Source: Sympetrum striolatum (lineage: Eukaryota; Arthropoda; Insecta; Odonata; Libellulidae). Taken from it: a stretch of 64,000 bases of DNA. The stretch spans positions 24,544,562 to 24,608,561 of the forward strand of contig OX388347.1 in assembly GCA_947579665.1 (NCBI GenBank), written 5' to 3'. A program made the translations under genes and the position numbers. How positions within the stretch are numbered: the first letter of the stretch is position 1; each line of letters begins with the position of its first letter. The notes below the pieces were generated by a model. It was not told where the DNA came from. It ran no database searches and saw only the letters and a program-made list of their open reading frames with translations. This document shows, piece after piece, positions 48,820 to 60,558 of this stretch.

Positions 48820-49190
48820 TCTACTATTGCGTGAAACGGGAAGGATATTCTGCTGATGAAACTGGATTACTTGTACTCACGAATTTGAGAAGACATGTCG
48901 AAAGAAAGTAATATAGAAACTTGGCTGCGATGGCTGAATAAATTCTGAGGAAGTACGTTTGCGGAAGTCATAACCAGTATTGTTCCGACCCCGGTTACTT
49001 CAGTAGATCATATAATAAGGGTAGAATAATATAAATGGACCCGAGGACAAATAATTTTGTAAAATCAATTTAATGAAAGATCCACTTGTAACAAACAAAG
49101 GATATAGGTCCATCTCCCTGTCTTTACATTCTCTATCACACACCGTTGTAAGCTTGTAGAGTATAAATGCAGATATACTATGCCTCAACT
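48820..49190 (+). pseudogene. Heavily decayed LINE C-terminal relic
   Basis: ACTTGTACTCACGAATTTGA and ATTCTGAGGAAGTACGTTTG followed by CGGAAGTCATAACCAGTAT parallel the fragment at 36.9-37.1 kb (CGAACTCGAGAAAGTGCAG; ATTCAGGGAAAGTACGTACA). There is no continuous frame. It is a more damaged copy of the same kind of LINE 3' region. Confidence 0.5.
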
Positions 49191-50039
49191 TTAATTTTAT
49201 CCAAGTTTCGAATCTTCGATTACATAAAATAAATGCTATAGGTATCTAAAATATATGTATTGCTATTCCTAACGAGGAAAAACCTAACACAAATTCGGAG
49301 CCAAATTAGATTTAATGTTGATTCTATAATGCCAACAATTAATTTTCATTACTGAGCTTAAGTAGAGATTTTATAATAATTTTAACGCTTATTCATGTTT
49401 CTCGAATATTGGAAAGATAAATATTTTCATAGTGTTCTGAATTTCCCTGTAACGTAGTGTATTTTAATAATACGAGTACATTTCAAACAATTACAGGACT
49501 AATTTTTTATATTCTTTGACAGTGAAATTTAGAAATAAAGATTGAATTTTATTTATTTTCACAAAATGTAATTAGAATGACCGCTTTTGGCTCTTATTGC
49601 CCGTCATTGTCGGATCTAATACACCTGGAAATAGTTAAAGTGTAATTTTTCCTTTATTTACCTTAGAACTTATAATTTGACTGACATTGTATAGACCTTC
49701 TAGACGCTGAATGGTGAAGGGAAGTTTCGAGTGATACTAGCTTAATTAATTTTCGGTCAGAATCAATAGGCAACTCAAACGCAGAGAATATGAATGCATA
49801 TGTAAAAAAAGGAGATAATTTCAAAAGGGGGTTCTGAAGAGAATCACCTTGAAATCCGGATAAAATGTAAATACTGTGGATCTTAGATAAAAAAATCATA
49901 GCTATTATCACAAAATTCGGAGTAAAACTTAAAAACGAAAATTCACAGTATTATTCAATTAATTTCATCCTACTTTTACCCACTTCATTTGTTTCTTGAG
50001 AATATCTTTGAATTAAACGGCCACATTGCGAGGGGCAGA
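49191..50039. other. AT-rich DNA, nothing recognised
   Basis: The 82-codon minus-strand frame 49911-49663 has no domain. Confidence 0.45.
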
Positions 50040-50420
50040 TGTAAAACGCAGTGGAAGAACGGGGAATGAGGAGGCATACGTAAAGATTTAAAATTTCTCC
50101 AAATTTCATGTAATATGCACGCACAAACATCTTGATTATGTTGCGATGCCGGTGAATTCAATTCCTAATGATGAGATGTTAGTCAATATCTCTCGTCATG
50201 ATGCTCCGCAAAAGCTATTTATTGGATCCACAAAGGCAATTTGGAAATTTCCAGAGCCGCACTTGGCCATTGATCGATGTTACGAGTGGCTCGTCCAATG
50301 TAAAGATGCACTTTGTTAATGGACGAACGCGGCTGCTCGATAATCGAATATTTTTTCCCTTTTGCGATGGGCGTGTTACCGAAGGCGCACTACGGGAACG
50401 CACGTAATTAGAAACTCATT
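50040..50420. other. CpG-richer patch open on both strands
   Basis: 50198-50407 (plus, 69 codons) and 50403-50215 (minus, 62 codons) are both open across a patch richer in CpG than its flanks. Neither product is recognised. Double-strand openness in such DNA often means few AT-type stops rather than a gene. The minus-strand DEPLVTS resembles the piggyBac DEQL block only superficially and nothing else around it fits. It is possibly a conserved regulatory element or an exon. Confidence 0.3.
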
Positions 50421-50513
50421 AATGCACGGATCTACCTTCAGTATAATTACTTTCAGCTGAAATACGTCATTCTAATAGAAGTAAGCCAGAATAGCGTATG
50501 CTTGTATAAAATA

Positions 50514-50602
50514 ATTTTGAATCCCTTAATGATACTAAAAAATAAGTTTTAATCCCTCACTGTTAGTATGAAATAAGTTTTAATCCCTGGTAGTGACCCT
50601 AA
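50514..50602. repeat. 31-bp tandem repeat, three units
   Basis: AATAAGTTTTAATCCCT occurs at 50541-50557 and 50572-50588, with a diverged unit before and a partial one after. It is a small local tandem repeat. Confidence 0.75.
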
Positions 50603-51127
50603 TCCGTTGTTTATTTTAGTGTGATTGCCTAAAAGTCCGTTATCCGAATCAACATGAACCATTGACTTCAATAGGAAGTACTATACTTCATTAGCGAACA
50701 TATTAATTTAGAAAAATCGTAAAATGCAATATGAAATCGGTCTAGCAATAATGAAATGTCAAAAATATTGATCAATAAGCGGTGAAGATAGAAACTTCGT
50801 AAGAGATGGAGGTGATTAGTGAGAAAGGTATGTATAAGTAAACTTTTGATTCTTTGCCGAGTATTTGTAAATTGAGGTAATATGAATCCAAGATAAAAAT
50901 CTTTGTACTTTAGGCGAGTGCATATCAATACTTCCACCATTATTTCTACTTTGATTTCGTGGGCCATTGATTAATAAACTTTCTTTAGTAATGCTCATAA
51001 TTGATCGAAAATGTTTGCATTGCTACTTAGAGTGATGATAATTTTTTTACTTTTAAGAGAGGCCTGCAGGTTTTTTTTCATTTCTCAAGCATAAGAATAG
51101 GATACTACGCGAAACTTTCGGGAGGTA

Positions 51128-51225
51128 CTCGTGTTACGGGCCGCACGGAATCGGTATGATCCGCAGGCTCCGGCTCAGACGCCGCTGGTTTAGAGTAGGC
51201 GTGCGGTATATCAGGCCCTTCTTAT
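51128..51225. other. GC-rich island with inverted ends
   Basis: GGGCCGCACGG at the left faces CGTGCGGTATATCAGGCCC at the right, with CTCCGGCTCAGACGCCGC between. The outer parts are imperfect inverse copies. This and GCTGGTTTAGAG recall hAT-type MITEs, but no 8-bp target duplication was found. Assignment is tentative. Confidence 0.35.
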
Positions 51226-52134
51226 GGTTTCTGTATTCTTGAATCACAAAAGATACCGAACAAAATAGCAAGAACTTAAATTTTCAAAAAAGTATTACGG
51301 TCATTTAGTATGCTTTCGATACAGACTTAATGTTAATGTTTCAAAAAATAGGAATATGATACTGGCGTGATTCTACCGGAGAAAATGCGTTCTTTGAGGT
51401 CGTGGTTGATATCACACTTAATGGGCTAGACGATCACAAGTCATAAAATAAGATTCTCGGAAATGTAGATTCAAAAATTAATTTCAGCCGCGCATTATCT
51501 ACCACGATGACAGGCTTAAGGAATATATATCCACTATGCGTACCCTTGTGTACACGCAACAATGAAAATCGCACTAAGAAAAGGATTAGATGTAGTATGC
51601 TTTCGAAAGCAATATTTATTTCTTGAACCAAAATAAGAAAATTGGCTAGGTCGTTAAACTTATGAGCCAAAACAAGAATAGCCCGTTAATCGTGGCTATT
51701 CTTGTGGCTAATGCCGTAGAGAATCCAAAATCAAATGATAAAATTACGAAGAAAATCTGTAGTATGCTTGATGAAGAGAACTTATACTGTAAACACTGGG
51801 GACATCCTTTATTTTGTTAGATGCAATAAGTATTCAGTTGAAAAAAGCAAAAATAGTGGAAGGATCTCCTATACGTAGGAAAGGAAGAGAACACTTTGTC
51901 TTAGTTCCATAGTAAATAGGATCTCCTATACTTTAAGTTTTAGTTTTGGTAAGATTTATAGATGTATCTTTGAAGTTTGATATTGCTAAATATTTGCTTG
52001 TTACAAAACTTTTACGGAATTCCTCTCCATCCCATCATCAATTTATGCGGAGCACATGAAGACGTTCGCTAAAAATAACACGTTTCAACTAAATTCTCCT
52101 TTATTCAGGCTATTTTATTAAAAATGTATAATGA
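51226..52134. other. AT-rich DNA, nothing recognised
   Basis: A short direct repeat AGGATCTCCTATA occurs near 51862 and 51918. The 78-codon minus-strand frame 51670-51434 has no domain. Confidence 0.45.
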
Positions 52135-52773
52135 TTGATTTTGGGTGAAAGTTCATGTAAAAAAATTAGTGTTATTTTAAAATTTGCAAAATTTGTACTT
52201 ATCGCGGAGCAAAATTCACATCGCAGCAACAAGATATTGGAAAGAAATGTATCTGAGATTGATTCGTCAATTGTGTCCAATGAGAACGAGGAGACTGTTG
52301 ACAACGTTTTATGCTCCTATTTGTTAGAGGGTGGTTTGCAGAAATGTTCGTCTTACTTTATTATGTTGTATTGCCAGATATACAACTACTGCAGGTGATC
52401 GTACATAGATAACGCATTAGGGAATAATAGATTTGAATGTTAGACGTTTTTGGTTTAAAATAGAATATTTCTTTTCAGTCTCGGTGCTTCATCAGCTCAC
52501 TTACAAATTCTGCTAAGAGATACGAATATCCTCATAGAAGAAAGAATGAAAATGGTTTTAAAATACCCAAAAGAACGACGGAGAGTTTTCATAATTAGTG
52601 CAGAGTTTAAAACTATTTTAACTTTCATAGATATGATGATTGATTCTTCTAAGTTGAAATTAGTTTTGTGTCGCAAAGGAAAAACGATGGAAATCAGAGA
52701 TATCGTTCGTCAAATAAAAATATTTTTTAAGAATTACAGGGCTGGAATTATTAAATGGTATAAGTTAAGCTGA
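52135..52773 (+). CDS. Candidate two-exon gene fragment
   Basis: Two frames join cleanly across a possible 84-bp intron. Exon 1 (52135-52394) ends CTGCAG before GTGATC. Exon 2 (52479-52773) follows TATTTCTTTTCAG, a good acceptor. Exon 1 ends two bases into a codon and exon 2 supplies the third, so the frame continues as ...YCSLGASSAHLQILLRD and ends KNYRAGIIKWYKLS before a stop. About 184 residues in total, basic towards the C-terminus (KYPKERRRVF). The donor is weak. Exon 1 is bounded by a stop at 52132 and has no ATG near its start, so a real gene would need an upstream exon that I could not find. No protein family is recognised. Chance is a serious alternative. Confidence 0.3.
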
Positions 52774-55700
52774 ATTGAATTTTTCTTCTCATCTTTCATC
52801 ATCAGTACTAAATTTAGATAGGTTCATACGTTTTACTAAATTAAATTTCCCTTGTTCGTTTTAAGTAACTTATTTCGTCTTTTATATCGCATCTTTTAAC
52901 ACATTCCGCCCAATATCCTTATCGTTAAATCCTCATAAAAATTTTAAATTTAATGAACCTCTTCCTAAAATTTACACTTCTAAGTTTTCTTGGTTCGTAA
53001 CTCAACCCGGTTTTTACCAAAGCCAGCAGACCGAGTTTTCACCGAATTCATACACTAATATAACAATAAACTCTTCAGTTTAATTTTAAGACAGCTAAAA
53101 AATATCTTATACCTAATAGTGTAACCTCTCTTTACTTAGATAACTGCGTTTTGCGTATAAGCCAGTATATCCATCATCATCAGCACTATCAATTTTCATC
53201 ATGAGCTTTAATCCACCTATTCCAACAAGTACACAACATTACCATCTTTTGCAGTTGGAAGCTATGCATTTATTGCTATTGTGGATATTTATTGGAAATG
53301 TACGCCAAGGATGCCCACTCGAAAAAGCTCAGTATCAAAATATCATTGAAATGCAAAGTTTATGGTGTTCTTGCTGCGATGATAGTGAAATTACAATATC
53401 GTAATCTGTGTGGATAAAAATTTGTAACAGTGGACACACTATACACAAAATTGCTTTGTATATTAATCCGTCATAATGTTTCCCCAGCAGAGGATCTCTT
53501 CTCTTCGTATTTTTTTGATTTTATTGACTCAAATCAATGTTGTTTTTCTTTGCAAATACTTTTAAGGTCTTGTATTCCCATTAAATGTTTCCCTATGTAT
53601 CATGCTACATCAAAGTCAACCTGAGAATTAATTTCTATGCATGCACAATGAACTTAAACAATAATTTTCGCTCTAATAGAATATTATAGGTATATTTTAT
53701 CGACTAACCAGTTGTTAAGTTACTTAAAGCAAGGGCTGAAAAATTGGCTATTCAAATAAGAGATTTGTTATTCTCTCATCTCCCAGAATACTAATTAATT
53801 TTCAAATTCTCCTCAAACACAGTGATTTTCCATACTAAATTCACACAAATAAATTGGGATTAAGGTATCACAACACCATAGTTTTAGCTGAATTTACGTG
53901 TCGTGTGTTTCTACATACAGTCTGAATGAAAAAATAAATTTAAAGCTTTCAATGTGCATCATGATGTCAATATTCATACCTAGTTTTTAAATGTTTATTT
54001 TATTTCATAAAAACATGTAGAACATGTTTTAGAAATGCAACACGCTTCTTCTCACGCATGAAACGTAATAGCAAATTTGACAAGAGACAATATTTCAATT
54101 TGTATAACTGTTAATTACCGAAATAATAACTCAACATGTTCATTGAAGGGTTGCGTTCCAACAAGAAAGAGCAGCGGTTTTTAATTTTTAAATAATTGGA
54201 AAGGATCTATAAGAAAACAATTTTATATCCTTTGGCAATTCAAGGGGAATTTTTTTCAATTTGGTTCTTTTAGGTGCAATAAATGACAGTGAGAAACAGT
54301 AAATGCCTGATTTCCCTCGGATTAGTAGTATGGTTTCCCAAAAATATCAAAACTCTAATCCACGAAATTGGATAAAGCAGTGCTAATTTCGATTTCACTC
54401 AATTTTTCATTGCTTCTCATACTCTCCTTTTCATTTCGAGTGCTGTTATTCTTTTGTGGTAATAAAAAACTGGACGGGATATTAATAATATTAATTCTAA
54501 TATATTTAATTCAAATTATGATACTTATAAATGTGGCATGGAAACAAAATGGTTTTTACGCTGTTTAGCAAAGTTAATCTAGCGGTTAAAATAACTCCTC
54601 TTGATCTGTTTTTTGTTAGAATATTGAAAGATTGGTACTCTAAGATTTGCCTTAATTATGAACTTTTTCTTGAGATTTTTTGAGCTATTGCTATCTAAAG
54701 AGGTCATTTAGAAAAATATCAGGATGTCTTACATATAGACCTGAACCAGGAACGCAATAGCAGTGCAAAACACATTTTTGCATGCTTACAAGTGATGATT
54801 TTATCCTGTCCATGTGGTCTTCCTTCTGTCCATATTAGGTTTTCATATCCAATTTAAGAACCACACCCTTCCTCAGACATAGATAGATGAAGTTTAATAG
54901 AGAAAACAATGGTAGTGAATCACTTTTTTTAATGTTGCTCACTTTATACAGTAAATGAAAATTATCTCATTACAGCACTCATACTCAAACGCAGAGTTTC
55001 CGAAACTGTTTTGCGGAACGCCGTTATTATACGAAAAGTTTAGAAAATGCTGATGTAGCGAACAGTTTATAGACTTCATTCTTGAATTGTTTGTTTTATA
55101 TAACACCCAAATTTTGGAAACAATACTACCGTTTGTGATAGTGCACATTACTAAGAAGGACTGAATGAATCGCATTGCGGGTATAATCGCTTGCGTTGGC
55201 CATCCTTATTAATAAATTCCATTTAAATAAATAGAAATGGAACTGTTAATATTGCAATACCTTGAGAAAGAAATTACTTAATTAAATTAAGTTACTAATT
55301 AAATTTGAATGTTAAACTCACTGGCGTTTTACATTAAGATCTAAATTCCTGTTTATGAAATAATTGCTTGCAATTCTCGCCATGGAGATGGTTTAAAAAA
55401 AGTGACTAGTAAACTTCTGCAATCATATTCATCATAATTATTTCCTTGAATTAGAGTAAAATAAATCATTTTTTAGCTCAATCTCCGTTTACAAAACTGT
55501 TAGTGCTGATTCTTTGCCTATATCATACTTCCATAATTTTCTATATCGTAAACTCCTTACCACAAAGTTTAAGTTAATGATGGAAAAATCTCAATGACAT
55601 GTAGCATATGCGATAACAGAATCAGGATTGAAATCCAAACTCATTAAAATAGAATAAAATTGTGATATCTGATCACTAACATTAGACAATTTCCCAGATA

Positions 55701-57189
55701 GTGGAGTTAGACTATTGATTCATCTGGCCAAAACATTTATTTTAATACAGAGAACTCTTAACGCATAAAATATTGAGAGGTTTCTCTGTCTTCAAAAGTT
55801 TACCTGAATATAGATAATTTGCATAACTATCACATAATTAATTCATTTCACTCTAAATAAATATCTTCCAAAATATTTGAAACCTAGACAATCTCTTCTA
55901 AATTAAACGTGGTCAATTTAAGTATGATCTCCAGAATGGAATTGGTCTGTAAAAGCATATTTACGATGTTTACATTATCAAATGAAAGCGAGCTGAAGCA
56001 AGCTCATATTATTTAAGGAGTTAAGTCGATAGATGTTGCTAATAAGCATTTTATAAATTTTAAAATTTTCATGTCGCATAGGCATGTACATTTACATGAA
56101 GTTTTTTCAAATTTTAGTTCATATCCATCACTTTGAATAAGAATTGACGCAATGATGTATGCCTTGTGATTAAGAAGATTGTAAAATTAAGGTCAAATTT
56201 TTATTCGCAACGGAAAATCCGTTAAAAATATATCCGTTAAGGCTCCATTGCATTTGTGTTCAATTTAATTCATAATAATATCCGTGACAATTCTCGTGTA
56301 ATTTAGATACTTGTTCCATGGCCTGCATCTTACACAGTTTTATATGCTGTTTCCCTACGTAATATACTCTGAGAAGTGTCCATAGCTCAAAACATGCCAA
56401 AAAAATCAAAAGAATAACATACTTATTCTTTCAAAAAGTTTCATCAGAGATTTGCATTTATTCTCCTTTTGTGACTTGATCGAGCTCGATAAATAAAGCT
56501 GGGATACATTTTTGATGATACATGAAATGGCAGCTTTGATTTATTTATTCCAGTAATGACGACTACAAGACGAAAATATCGAATTTCTTTTATTCTACTT
56601 TTTTCTAAGAGTAAAGACTCATTAGGTGACTCTGCATGTACAACAGTTAAACGGATTGAAAAACAGAACATCATCTGAGAACATATCAAATTTCATCTCG
56701 AAGGAGGAAGGGAATCAAAGCATAAAAAGAATTTGGAATGATCAACCGATACCATTGAGACTGATCATGAAATCAAAGAAATAGCAAGATGATTACTCCA
56801 CATTCCAACCAATGCAATGTCTGCAATGTATAGCTTGTAACTAATTATCCATCAATCTTGTATAAAAGATACTACCAAAGTGCACACGGTTATTATCCTC
56901 TTTCCATTTGTTATATGGCGTTTTTAGACATCATATGAACATAAAATATTATAATCTTTTCAAACTAGCTTGCTCTTCTCATCGATCTTAAAATTAGAAC
57001 TTTCTTGACGAGACTTTCCCTATATAAAAAGCTCCATCTTGCATAATTAATAGCTTCTTCTAAAGTAGCTCCTAGTATTTATTGATTATTTTCTCATTGA
57101 TATATTTTCGAGTTTACTTCAAGGCATATTTTTATTTCACAGACGCTATAGTCTATAAGTGAAAGCGAAGAAAACTTAACATTAGAATT
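52774..57189. other. AT-rich DNA, no supported gene
   Basis: Frames 53201-53404, 53430-53624, 54368-54568, 54939-55175 (minus) and 56444-56689 (minus) have no recognisable domain; the one at 54368 is simply isoleucine/leucine-rich AT sequence. Confidence 0.5.
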
Positions 57190-57450
57190 ACGAAAACTTT
57201 TGCAACTGGTTGGACGCTTCAAAATTTGGAAATGTATCGAAAATATAAGAATGATTCATCAGATTCGGTACACGAACATACATGGTTGATTACACAGGCC
57301 GACCCATGGTAAAAAAACTATTGCGACTATTTGGACGCATCAAAATTTGAAAATATATCGCTGTTGCAGATGTGATACTTCGTCTAATTTTCCCAGGAAT
57401 TCTATGTAACTTTTGTCATTGAAATTATTGAGATTATACAGGCCGAGAGC
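57190..57450. repeat. Short tandem repeat with TTA-family termini
   Basis: ACTTTTGCAACTGGTTGGAC (57199) recurs as ACTATTGCGACTATTTGGAC (57318), giving a unit of ~119 bp. Between and after them lie two lone copies of the TTA-flanked element's terminus: TTACACAGGCCGAC (57290) and TTATACAGGCCGAG (57434), both in the same direction. A ~55-bp stretch ending in the first terminus (57250-57303, TGATTCATCAGATTC...GGTTGA) is repeated at 57947-57997, directly at the left end of copy C. Confidence 0.65.
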
Positions 57451-57986
57451 AGTAATGCCTCTTGTTCTTATGGCATTCAAATACCCATTAAAAATGTAAT
57501 ACATCGCTAAAAGTAATACTGTATTGAAATGACGCTGTCATTATTCCTTTAGTTCTTGCAATAAAATATAATTAAATTATATACTAATATTGAATAATGG
57601 GCTTATTTTTTAGAATTTTTCGATCATCATTATTAATTACTTATTAAAAGTAATATGCATTTCCTTTATATTCCTGTTGTATGTTGCTTTTATCAATAGT
57701 TTTAGAGCATTTCAAAACCTCCTGTTTTTATCGTGAGAGAATAAGTGAAAGAATCATGTTAGGAGGACTGGTGGCTGACTGTATCCCGTCTGTTGTTAGC
57801 TCTGCTGTTAAAATCATTATTAAAAATTGCCGGGGATACAAATATTGAAGGCTGTTGTGTGTGGATTGAAACATTACAAAAGGAACAACTGGCATACTTA
57901 ACTGAGCTATGAATTGGAAATTAAATTTTAGATAGAAAACTTCAAATGATTCATCAGATTCATTACACGATTATACTTGGTTGATT
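57451..57986. other. Spacer left of element copy C
   Basis: No gene seen. The last ~40 bases are the repeated flank described for 57190-57450. Confidence 0.45.
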
Positions 57987-58138
57987 ACACAGGACGACAA
58001 ATTGTAACTTTTGTCGGTAAAATGGATGTTAATGGCTGTTCTTAACTGATTTTGAGTCGCTAATTACAGATATGAACTCAGAAAGGTCCCAGAACGTAAG
58101 GTTTTTTTTACTATAACTTTAACCTTTTTCTTCGTCGT

Positions 58139-58148
58139 AATTCTACAC
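58139..58148. repeat. Target-site duplication of the LINE, left
   Basis: AATTCTACAC, repeated exactly at 59511-59520 on the other side of the insertion. Confidence 0.8.
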
Positions 58149-59510
58149 TAAACTAGTAAAGAGAAAGAGGTGAATTGCCACCTGATTTTTTAACACCACG
58201 GTAGTTCCCATTCCGAAGAAGCTAGAAGCTATGAAATGTGAGCAATACCGTACAGTAACCCTAATGTACCATGCATCAAAAATTGTCTCCGACATAATAT
58301 TACGCCGAATGGAAAGAAAAATAGAAGATTCTTTTTTGACAGAAGATCAATTTGGTTTCAGAAAAAGGGTCGGAACAAGAGATGGAATTTTAGGACTGCG
58401 GTTAATATAAGAAAAAAAGACTAGAGAAGGGCAGAAAAACCCATTTAACGTTTGTAGACATTGAAAAAGCTTTCGATAATGTCAAATGGTCCAAAATGTT
58501 TGGAATCTTAAGGAAATGTGGAATAAAGTACAAAGATAGAAAGATAAGTTGGAATTTGTACAAAAATGAAACTGCAGTTATTAAAATAGGAAATGAACAA
58601 CAAGAAAACGGTAACACGGAAAGGAGTAAGACAAGGCTGTGCTCTCTTCCCAATAATTTTTAATGCTTATATCCAAGACGCTCTGAATAAGGTTAGAGAA
58701 AACATGGATATAGCGATAAAAATACAAGGGAAGAGGATACATATGATTTGATTTGCAGATTATATTGTTGTGATGACGGAAAGTGCAGGGGATCTGGAGA
58801 CCATACTAAAAATGATGGAAAATATTATGGAGAGGAATGCAATATGAAGATCAATAACACTAAAATAATAGTATGTGACAAAGTTGACAGACAAAGAAAC
58901 GATAGTGTGAATGAGGAAAAATTGGAAGAGGTCGATGAATTTACTTATATGGGAAGCATAATAACTAAATATGGTAGAAGTAAAAGGGAGATAAGACGTA
59001 GAATAAGACAAGCAATGATTGCTTTCAACAAGAAAAAACGCCTTTTTACATCAAACAATAAAAAGTTGTGTACGAGAAATAGACTACTAAAAGCATACGT
59101 ATGGAGTGTTGCCCTATACGGGTGTGAAACATGGGCAGTGGGGAAAGAAGAAAGAATCTTTTGAGAATTGGTGCTACAGGAGGATGCTCAAGATTAGCTG
59201 GAAAGACAAAATAACAACTGAAGAGGTTTATGAGAAAATAAGAGAAAAGAATGATGTATAGAAAAGTATACAGAACAGAAGGACAGGACTTGTGGGGCAC
59301 ATTCTGAGGCATGAGAGCATGATAAAGACGATACTAGAAGGACTGAAGGGAAAAGATGTAGAGGAAGACCTCGACTTGATTATACAAAGCAGTTATTGGA
59401 GGATCTGAACTGCACCGGATATAAAGAACTGAAAAGAAAAGATGAAAAGAGAGTCAACTGGAGGACTGCTGCAGACCAATCCAAATAGGATTGAGTACCT
59501 AAGAAGAAAG
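58149..59510 (+). pseudogene. RTE-like LINE, 5' truncated and broken
   Basis: Plus-strand LINE fragment of 1362 bp bounded by the 10-bp duplication. Reverse transcriptase pieces in order: VVPIPKKLEAMKCEQYRTVT, MERKIEDSFLTEDQFGFRK, LTFVDIEKAFDNVKW, a G-VRQGC-LFP remnant, then FADYIVV. The second catalytic Asp of FADD reads Tyr. The C-terminal part (58840-59164) is open: EEVDEFTYMGSIITKYGRSK, EIRRRIRQAMIAFNKKKR, RLLKAYVWSVALYGCETWAV. After a frameshift it reads FENWCYRRMLKISWKDKITT, then LVGHILRHES. There are several stops and shifts. The 3' UTR is very short. The C-terminal style resembles RTE-type elements, but the clade is not certain. It lies inside element copy C, so it is younger than that element. 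Confidence 0.85.
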
Positions 59511-59520
59511 AATTCTACAC
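59511..59520. repeat. Target-site duplication of the LINE, right
   Basis: AATTCTACAC, identical to 58139-58148. Removing the LINE and one copy restores a sequence that aligns with copy B of the TTA-flanked family. Confidence 0.8.
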
Positions 59521-60558
59521 GTATTTGCCTGTATCGTAAAATAATATTTTTAGTAACATGGATGGTAATAGCTGTCTTTAACTAATTTTGGGTTGCTGAT
59601 TGCATTTATCGGCTCGAAAAAGCTCAAAAACGTAAGGATATTTAGTAAAGGCGACTTTTACTTTTTTTCTCATCTGTAATTCCAATGTGTTTGCCTACAC
59701 GGCAATTATCATGTTAGAGTATTTTTCTCTTTTCGTTAATGTTAAACGAAGTAAGAAGACAATATAATTATAACAAAGGTTGAACTAAGATTTCCATTCC
59801 ATAAAGAATAAGCTTTCATCTCCGTTGTTTATCCACCACCTATTAAACTTCTCATCTCCTTCCTCCTATACACTTTTACACTACCATGGTTAAATATATT
59901 TGGTACCTTTAGAATGATGTCCTGGACTTCAAAATAAGTTATACACATATCCTCTCTCGTTCTTAATTACTTACTAAGAATCAAGAGGATACTGAAAGCA
60001 TGTTTACGGCTTAAAATGGGAACTCATTGACCGATAAGAGGGCCGTCGCATCGGGCCGAGGTTGGAAGCAAAAGGCAGAGAACCGTATTTTCTCAAAACA
60101 TCGGCAAGGACTAATTGGAATGGGATAAATCGTATACAGATATGAAGGTCTTTTTAATAGATTTAAAAATTGTGTACTTTATGCCCTGTTAGCTTATAAA
60201 TCTTTGAGAAATTAGCGTTTTACTGAGCTTGCGGGCACCGAAATCAACACTTTTTGGGGACATTGCCAACTCGCCATTCTGTTGCTTTTCGAATCCAGTC
60301 TAAGAATATAAATTAAATGTAAATGTAGTGAATAAATTATCTAATAAACTGTTTAGATAAACTTTTAGAGAGTTACCAACATAAAAATAGGAAGATAAAA
60401 ATTAACGATAAATTACTTTGTTTATTTAATGTGAATGCAAAATTCTTGAAAACTGTACGTGGTGGACAATTTTCATAAGCATGGCTGAATTTATCGCAAG
60501 AAATACAATACGAAGTAAGTAACTCCGTCAGTGTTACGAAAACCTGGTCGGCGTGTGT

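Larger units (their letters stand above)
57987..60558 (-). mobile_element. TTA-flanked TIR element, copy C, split by a LINE
   Basis: The left end reads TTA then CACAGGACGACAAATTG (57984 onward). The right end reads GGTCGGCGTGTG then TTA (60546-60560). Apart from the inserted LINE (58149-59510) the element is ~1.2 kb, close to copy B. On the minus strand it shares every landmark with copies A and B: AACAGC-ATTA-CATCCAT twice near the left end, TATCCACCACCTATTAAAC, GTTTACGGCT, GGGCCGTCGCATCGGGCCGA, AGAACCGTATTTT, and GTGGACAATTTTCATAA near the right end. It keeps both the middle section of copy A and the ~168-bp duplication of copy B, so it is the most complete of the three. No transposase is visible. 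Confidence 0.78.

Noticed and set aside
50215..50403. Minus-strand DEPLVTS as a second piggyBac relic
   Set aside because: Only seven residues resemble the family block; the FRGRCPF part and all downstream blocks are absent.
54368..54568. 66-codon frame resembling a membrane protein
   Set aside because: Isoleucine/leucine-rich because of AT-rich codons; no conserved feature or context.
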